The notes beneath the pieces are model-generated. The model was not told the DNA's origin and ran no database searches. It was given only the letters and a program-made list of their open reading frames with translations. DNA of 11,382 nt from Stenotrophomonas maltophilia. GTDB lineage: Bacteria > Pseudomonadota > Gammaproteobacteria > Xanthomonadales > Xanthomonadaceae. Below are positions 7,583 through 11,382 of the stretch, piece by piece. A program made the position numbers and the translations under genes. The stretch covers positions 1-11,382 of the forward strand of contig DGIP01000151.1 in NCBI GenBank assembly GCA_002386405.1, in the 5' to 3' direction. The stretch's first letter is position 1. Each line of letters begins with the position of its first letter.

Positions 7583-10500
7583 TCAGGCCGCGCCCGCCAA
7601 TCGTGCCGCCTCTTCCAGGTCCACGCTGACCAGGCGGCTGACGCCCGGCTCGCGCATGGTCACGCCCGAGAGCTGGTGCGCTGCCTCCATCGTGGCCTTG
7701 TTGTGGCTCACGAACAGGAACTGCACCTTCTCGCTCATTTCCTTGACCATGTTGGCCAGGCGGCCCACGTTGGCTTCATCCAATGGCGCGTCCACTTCGT
7801 CCAGCAGGCAGAACGGCGCGGGGTTGAGCTGGAAGATCGCAAACACCAGCGCCACCGCGGTCATCGCCTTCTCGCCGCCGGACAGCAGCGAGATGCTGGA
7901 CACCCGCTTGCCAGGCGGGCGCGCCATGATGGTCACACCCGTGTCGAGAAGGTCTTCACCCGTCAGTTCCAGGTAGGCATGGCCGCCGCCGAACAGGCGC
8001 GGGTACAGCTGCTGGACGCCGGCGTTGACGCGGTCGAAGGTGTCCTTGAAGCGGCCGCGGGTTTCGCGGTCGATCTTGCGGATGGCGTCTTCCAGGGTTT
8101 CCAGCGCGGTGGTCAGATCGGTGTTCTGCGCATCCAGGTACTCCGAGCGCTGCGAGGCCTCGCCGTATTCCTGGATGGCGGCCAGGTTGACCGGCTCCAG
8201 CCGGCGCATGCGGCCGTCGATCTGGTGCACGGTCTGTTCCCAGTCGCTGATGCGGGCATCTTCGGGCAGGGTGTTGATCACATCCTGCAGCACGAACCCG
8301 GCCTTCTCGACCGAGGCGGTGAGCTGTTCGGCACTGAGCACCAGCGCCTGCTGGTCGAGCTTGCGCTGGGAAATGCGCTCGCGCTGGGCCAGGGCCTGCT
8401 CGTCGCGCTGGTGGCGGGTCTGTTCGAACGTGCGCAGTTCGGCGTCGATGCCTTCCAGCAGCGTGCGCGCTTCGCCCAGCACGCGGTCGGCGCGTACGCG
8501 CTCGCCCAGGGCGTTCTGGTGTTCGGCTTCCAGGGTCAGCACCGGCGAATCGCCGTCGTCGAGCTGCGAATGCAGTTCGCCCAGGCGCGAGTCGAGCTGG
8601 CCACGCTGGGTGCTCATGCGCTCCAGGGCCTGGCTCAGCGAGGCCACCTGGGTACGCTGCGATTCGAGGGTCAGGGCCAGCGAATGCGAACTCTCGCGCA
8701 CGCTGCGCGCGGCTTCGCGGGCGCGGTCGCGGGCTTCGCCGAGCTGGCGGCGTTCGCTTTCCAGCGCATGCCGGACCGATTCCAGGTCGCCCATGCTGTT
8801 GACCGCTTCATCCAGGCGTGCACGTGCTTCGCGCACCTGTTCGCGGCTGGCGTCCAGGGTCTCCAGCAGCTGCGAGAGCTCGCCTTCGATGCGGTCGATG
8901 CGGGCGCGGGCGGCCTCGACCTTGCCCTGCTGGCTCTGCAGCTGGCCACCGAGTTCGGACACGCTGCGGTGCGCCACGTACAGCTGGCGCTGGGCGTCTT
9001 CGCGCTGCTGTTCGCCGGCCAGCAGCTGGTCACGGAATCCGGCCAGCCGGTTTTCCAGTTCGGCTTCGCGTTCCTGCAGGGTATCGATCTGTTCGCGCAG
9101 GCTGACGATTTCGCGTTCGCGCAGCAGCGCGCCCTGCTTGGCCGCGCCCGAGCGCGACACGCGCACCCAGCCTTCGCCCAGGCGTTCGCCGCCGCGGGTG
9201 ATCACCGAATCACCTTCGCCCAGCGAAGCCTGCAGTGCCCGCGCCTGTTCCAGGTCCTCGGCGGCGTGGAGGCGGGCCAGCAGCCGGCGGATCGCGGTGG
9301 GGCCCTCTACCTTGGCCGCCAGCGAGGTCGGGGCGACCTGCAGCGGGCCCTGGTCGGCCGAGACCAGCGCGATGCGCCCGTCACCCAGCTCGGCCAGCGC
9401 GCCGACCAGCTGTTCCGGGGCGTCCACCAGCACGCCCTCGATCAGCTGCCCCAGCGCGCTTTCCACGGCGTTTTCCCAGCCGCTTTCCACTGTGAGCCGT
9501 TCGCCCACGCGCGCGCCCGAATCCAGCCCGTGCTGCTTGAGCCAGGCCACGGCTGCGCCCTGCTCCTGGCCGAGCGCGGCCTGCTGCAGGGTTTCCAGCG
9601 AGGACAGGCGGCCACGCGCGGCCTGGGCCTGCTTGCGGATCTCGGCCAACTCGGTCTGCCCGGTGCGCTGGCGGTCCTGCAGCCCGGCCACGGCTTCCTT
9701 GCGGGCTTCCACCTGCTCGGTCAGTCCATCCAGCGAGGCCTTCTGGGTTTCGTGCTGGAGCTGCAGTTCTTCGAACACTTCGGCCAGCGCGTCCAGGTCC
9801 AGCCCGGTGCGCTCGAACGTGAGGGCTTCGCGGCGACGATCGGCTTCGAGCACCTGGCGGTCGAGGTAGTCGACGCGGGTGCGCTCGACTTCGCCGGCGC
9901 GCGAGGCTTCGGAGGTGGTGCGGGTATGCGCTTCCCAGCGCGCCTGCCAGTCGGCCAGCTTGGCCTCGGCGTCGCGCAGGGATTCCTGCTTGATCTCGTT
10001 TTCTTCCTGCAGCTGTTCCAGCTGCGGCTCGGCCAGCTCAACGGCTTCACGCAGCACCATCAACCGGGCCTCATCGCCGCTGATGTGCTGGCCCAGCTCG
10101 GCCAGCGCCTGCTGGGTTTCGTCGCGGGCCTTGTGCAGGCGCTGGGACATTTCGCGCTGGTGCTGGATCTGCTGTTCCAGCCGGGCCAGGGTGCTGCCGA
10201 CCTGGTAGACCTCGGCCTGGGCCGTGCTCAGGGCATCGGCGGCCTCTTCGCGGCGCACGCGGCTGGTTTCGATGCGGGCTTCGGCGTCGCGCTGTTCGGC
10301 GATGAACTGCTGCAGGCGGGTTTCTTCCTGGGACAACGCTTCGCGCAGGCCCCCAAGACGGGTATCGAGGTTGCGGAATTCGAGCGCCTTCCACTCGGCA
10401 TCCTTGACCCGGCGTTCTTCCTGCAGGCCCTGGTACTGCTCGGCCTGGCGGGCCTGGCGCTTGAGGTGTTCGAGCTGCTTGCCGATTTCCTCGCGCAGGT

Positions 10501-11086
10501 CGCCCAGGCGGTCGAGGTTCTCGCGGGTGTGGCGGATGCGGGTCTCGGTTTCCTTGCGGCGCTCCTTGTACTTGGAGATGCCGGCGGCTTCTTCGAGGTA
10601 GACGCGCAGGTCTTCGGGGCGGGCTTCGATGATCTGGCTGATCATGCCCTGTTCGATGATGGAGTAGCTGCGCGGGCCCAGGCCGGTGCCGAGGAACAGG
10701 TCGGTGATGTCGCGGCGGCGGCACTTGGTGCCGTTGAGGTAATAGTTGCTGCTGCCGTCGCGGCTGACGGTGCGCTTGACCGAGATTTCGTTGAACGAGG
10801 CGTACTCGCCGCTGATGGTGTGGTCGGTATTGTCGAAAATCAGTTCGACGGTCGCCTGCGAGACGGGCTTGCGCGCGGAGGAGCCGGAGAAGATCACGTC
10901 GGTCAGCGAATCGCCACGCAGGCGGCTGGCCGAGCTCTCGCCCATGACCCAGCGCACGGCATCGATGATGTTGGACTTGCCACAGCCATTGGGCCCGACC
11001 ACGCCGGTCATGTTGGTGGGCAGATGCAGGGTGGTCGGGTCTACGAAGGACTTGAAGCCGGACAACTTGATCGTGGACAGACGCAT
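7583..11086 (-). CDS. smc: Chromosome segregation protein SMC
   Basis: SMC is the coiled-coil ATPase that works with ScpA and ScpB to compact and segregate the chromosome; neither partner is in the window. From the ATG at 11086 the product has 1167 residues. The N-terminal head has FKSF (11-14), Walker A GPNGCGKSN (31-39) and the arginine loop SASRLRG. A first coiled coil (about 170-510) is rich in Glu, Gln, Arg and Leu. The hinge is at about 512-652 (WLKQHGLDSGARVGERL, WENAVESALGQLIEGVLV). A second coiled coil runs to about 1000. The C-terminal head has the signature LSGGE (1068-1072), Walker B FCLLDEVD with Asp1096 and Glu1097, a D-loop at Asp1103 and H-loop His1128. The frame is open to an ATG at 11185, but that adds 33 atypical residues (proline- and alanine-rich) across the putative promoter; MRLSTIKLSGFKSF is the normal SMC start. 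Confidence 0.98.
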   Translation of the reverse strand: MRLSTIKLSGFKSFVDPTTLHLPTNMTGVVGPNGCGKSNIIDAVRWVMGESSASRLRGDSLTDVIFSGSSARKPVSQATVELIFDNTDHTISGEYASFNEISVKRTVSRDGSSNYYLNGTKCRRRDITDLFLGTGLGPRSYSIIEQGMISQIIEARPEDLRVYLEEAAGISKYKERRKETETRIRHTRENLDRLGDLREEIGKQLEHLKRQARQAEQYQGLQEERRVKDAEWKALEFRNLDTRLGGLREALSQEETRLQQFIAEQRDAEARIETSRVRREEAADALSTAQAEVYQVGSTLARLEQQIQHQREMSQRLHKARDETQQALAELGQHISGDEARLMVLREAVELAEPQLEQLQEENEIKQESLRDAEAKLADWQARWEAHTRTTSEASRAGEVERTRVDYLDRQVLEADRRREALTFERTGLDLDALAEVFEELQLQHETQKASLDGLTEQVEARKEAVAGLQDRQRTGQTELAEIRKQAQAARGRLSSLETLQQAALGQEQGAAVAWLKQHGLDSGARVGERLTVESGWENAVESALGQLIEGVLVDAPEQLVGALAELGDGRIALVSADQGPLQVAPTSLAAKVEGPTAIRRLLARLHAAEDLEQARALQASLGEGDSVITRGGERLGEGWVRVSRSGAAKQGALLREREIVSLREQIDTLQEREAELENRLAGFRDQLLAGEQQREDAQRQLYVAHRSVSELGGQLQSQQGKVEAARARIDRIEGELSQLLETLDASREQVREARARLDEAVNSMGDLESVRHALESERRQLGEARDRAREAARSVRESSHSLALTLESQRTQVASLSQALERMSTQRGQLDSRLGELHSQLDDGDSPVLTLEAEHQNALGERVRADRVLGEARTLLEGIDAELRTFEQTRHQRDEQALAQRERISQRKLDQQALVLSAEQLTASVEKAGFVLQDVINTLPEDARISDWEQTVHQIDGRMRRLEPVNLAAIQEYGEASQRSEYLDAQNTDLTTALETLEDAIRKIDRETRGRFKDTFDRVNAGVQQLYPRLFGGGHAYLELTGEDLLDTGVTIMARPPGKRVSSISLLSGGEKAMTAVALVFAIFQLNPAPFCLLDEVDAPLDEANVGRLANMVKEMSEKVQFLFVSHNKATMEAAHQLSGVTMREPGVSRLVSVDLEEAARLAGAA

Positions 11087-11121
11087 GGCGTGGTTGGCTT
11101 TAGGACAGTCGCGATGGGCCG

Positions 11122-11127
11122 AGTATA
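11122..11127 (-). promoter_or_regulatory. Candidate -10 box of the smc promoter
   Basis: On the minus strand this reads TATACT, five of six matching TATAAT, within GTTATACTCGG. The transcript would begin near 11115 and leave a leader of about 29 bases before the smc ATG at 11086. No clear -35 box is visible. Its position inside the longer alternative smc frame (start 11185) argues against that longer start. zipA is likely transcribed from here too. Confidence 0.5.
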
Positions 11128-11199
11128 ACGGCGCAGGTGTTTTGCGGGCGGGTGGAGCTTTTGGAGCCAGAGCCTTGGGCTTCAAGGCTATCGGTCAGC

Positions 11200-11219
11200 G
11201 GGTCGGTCGGGGGGGTGGG
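11200..11219 (+). other. G-tract cluster with G-quadruplex pattern upstream of smc
   Basis: Four G-runs of three fit G3-N6-G3-N1-G3-N1-G3, including an uninterrupted run of seven G at 11209-11215. On the template/coding geometry of smc the G-rich strand is the plus strand, about 75 bases upstream of the -10 box. Whether it folds is not shown by sequence. Confidence 0.5.
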
Positions 11220-11230
11220 CAATCAACCGC

Positions 11231-11253
11231 GTAGAGCCACGCCCTGCGTGGCT
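11231..11253 (+). repeat. SMAG/REP-type GTAG hairpin
   Basis: GTAG (11231-11234) is followed at once by a perfect 8-base stem, AGCCACGC (11235-11242) and GCGTGGCT (11246-11253), with the loop CCT. This is the classic form of the GTAG-headed REP (SMAG) elements abundant in Stenotrophomonas maltophilia and related genomes. It is a single unit here, upstream of smc, and its stem sequence differs from the pair at 6627-6773, so it belongs to another subfamily. Confidence 0.82.
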
Positions 11254-11300
11254 GCGGTTCGCGTCCGCCCACGACCATCTTTCGGGGGAGGCCGGCGGGC

Positions 11301-11382
11301 AGCCCCCGTAGGGACTGGCAAAAACATGGATGTTTTTGACAAGCCTCCAGGGATGGATTCACGGCGTGTCCCGGAGGGGGCT
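11301..11382. repeat. Nested palindrome ending at the window edge, likely dispersed repeat
   Basis: The outer arms AGCCCCC (11301-11307) and GGGGGCT (11376-11382) pair, and after a 3-by-3 mismatch GGGAC (11311-11315) pairs with GTCCC (11368-11372). Inside is a perfect hairpin, AAAAACAT (11320-11327) and ATGTTTTT (11330-11337), with a GG loop. A GTAG tetranucleotide occurs at 11308-11311. The A/T-rich inner stem is out of character with the surrounding DNA. The C-run at 11303-11307 could pair instead with CGGGGG at 11283-11288, giving two exclusive folds. The structure looks like a repeat-family member; copy number cannot be judged here. No gene is visible from 11087 to the edge. Confidence 0.6.

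Noticed and set aside
7676..11128. Very long plus-strand open frame (1150 codons) covering nearly all of smc in antisense
   Set aside because: SMC on the minus strand has complete ATPase motifs. High G+C third positions remove stops from antisense frames, and the antisense translation has no recognisable domain, only composition mirrored from coiled-coil codons.
11087..11185. 33-residue N-terminal extension of SMC from the ATG at 11185
   Set aside because: The family start MRLSTIKLSGFKSF is at 11086, the extension is proline- and alanine-rich with no domain, and a good -10 box lies within it.
11320..11337. Intrinsic terminator at the AAAAACAT/ATGTTTTT hairpin
   Set aside because: The stem is A/T-rich rather than G/C-rich and is followed by GAC, not a T-run, so it does not fit a Rho-independent terminator.

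Overview
The window looks like a core chromosomal segment of a Xanthomonadaceae bacterium, most likely Stenotrophomonas. Three things point there: high G+C coding sequence with strong G/C third positions; a gamma-proteobacterial gene set (smc, zipA, ligA, epmA, mtnA) with the lengthened LigA I associate with Xanthomonads; and intergenic GTAG-headed hairpins of the REP/SMAG type known from Stenotrophomonas maltophilia. No tRNA, rRNA, CRISPR array, IS transposase or phage gene is visible.

Layout, left to right. At the left edge lies the 5' half of mtnA (minus strand), whose frame hits a stop 9 bases from the edge. Upstream of it, still on the minus strand, are a secreted three-repeat DUF3011 protein, epmA (EF-P lysine ligase), a GNAT acetyltransferase and ligA (NAD+-dependent DNA ligase). 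ligA, the GNAT gene and epmA are tightly packed: a 17-base gap, then a 4-base stop/start overlap. ligA probably starts a transcript from its own promoter. The only plus-strand gene (5498-6619) encodes a HisC-like PLP aminotransferase with a twin-arginine export signal. It is divergent from ligA and convergent with zipA. Between its stop and the zipA stop lies a roughly 150-base near-palindromic element with a GTAG REP unit at each end. zipA and smc follow on the minus strand, 43 bases apart. The last roughly 300 bases hold the smc promoter, a G-quadruplex-type G-tract cluster, a textbook GTAG hairpin and a nested palindrome that ends exactly at the window edge.

Functionally, smc (chromosome condensation), zipA (divisome anchoring of FtsZ) and ligA (Okazaki fragment joining) form a replication, segregation and division cluster. 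epmA adds translation-factor modification. mtnA (methionine salvage) is an ordinary metabolic gene. The less ordinary elements are the Tat-exported aminotransferase, the GNAT-epmA coupling, the DUF3011 protein, the two extra segments in LigA, and the palindromic repeats. I do not see clear evidence of a wholly new multi-gene system. The best leads are the exported aminotransferase with its flanking REP-bounded element and the GNAT/EpmA pair.
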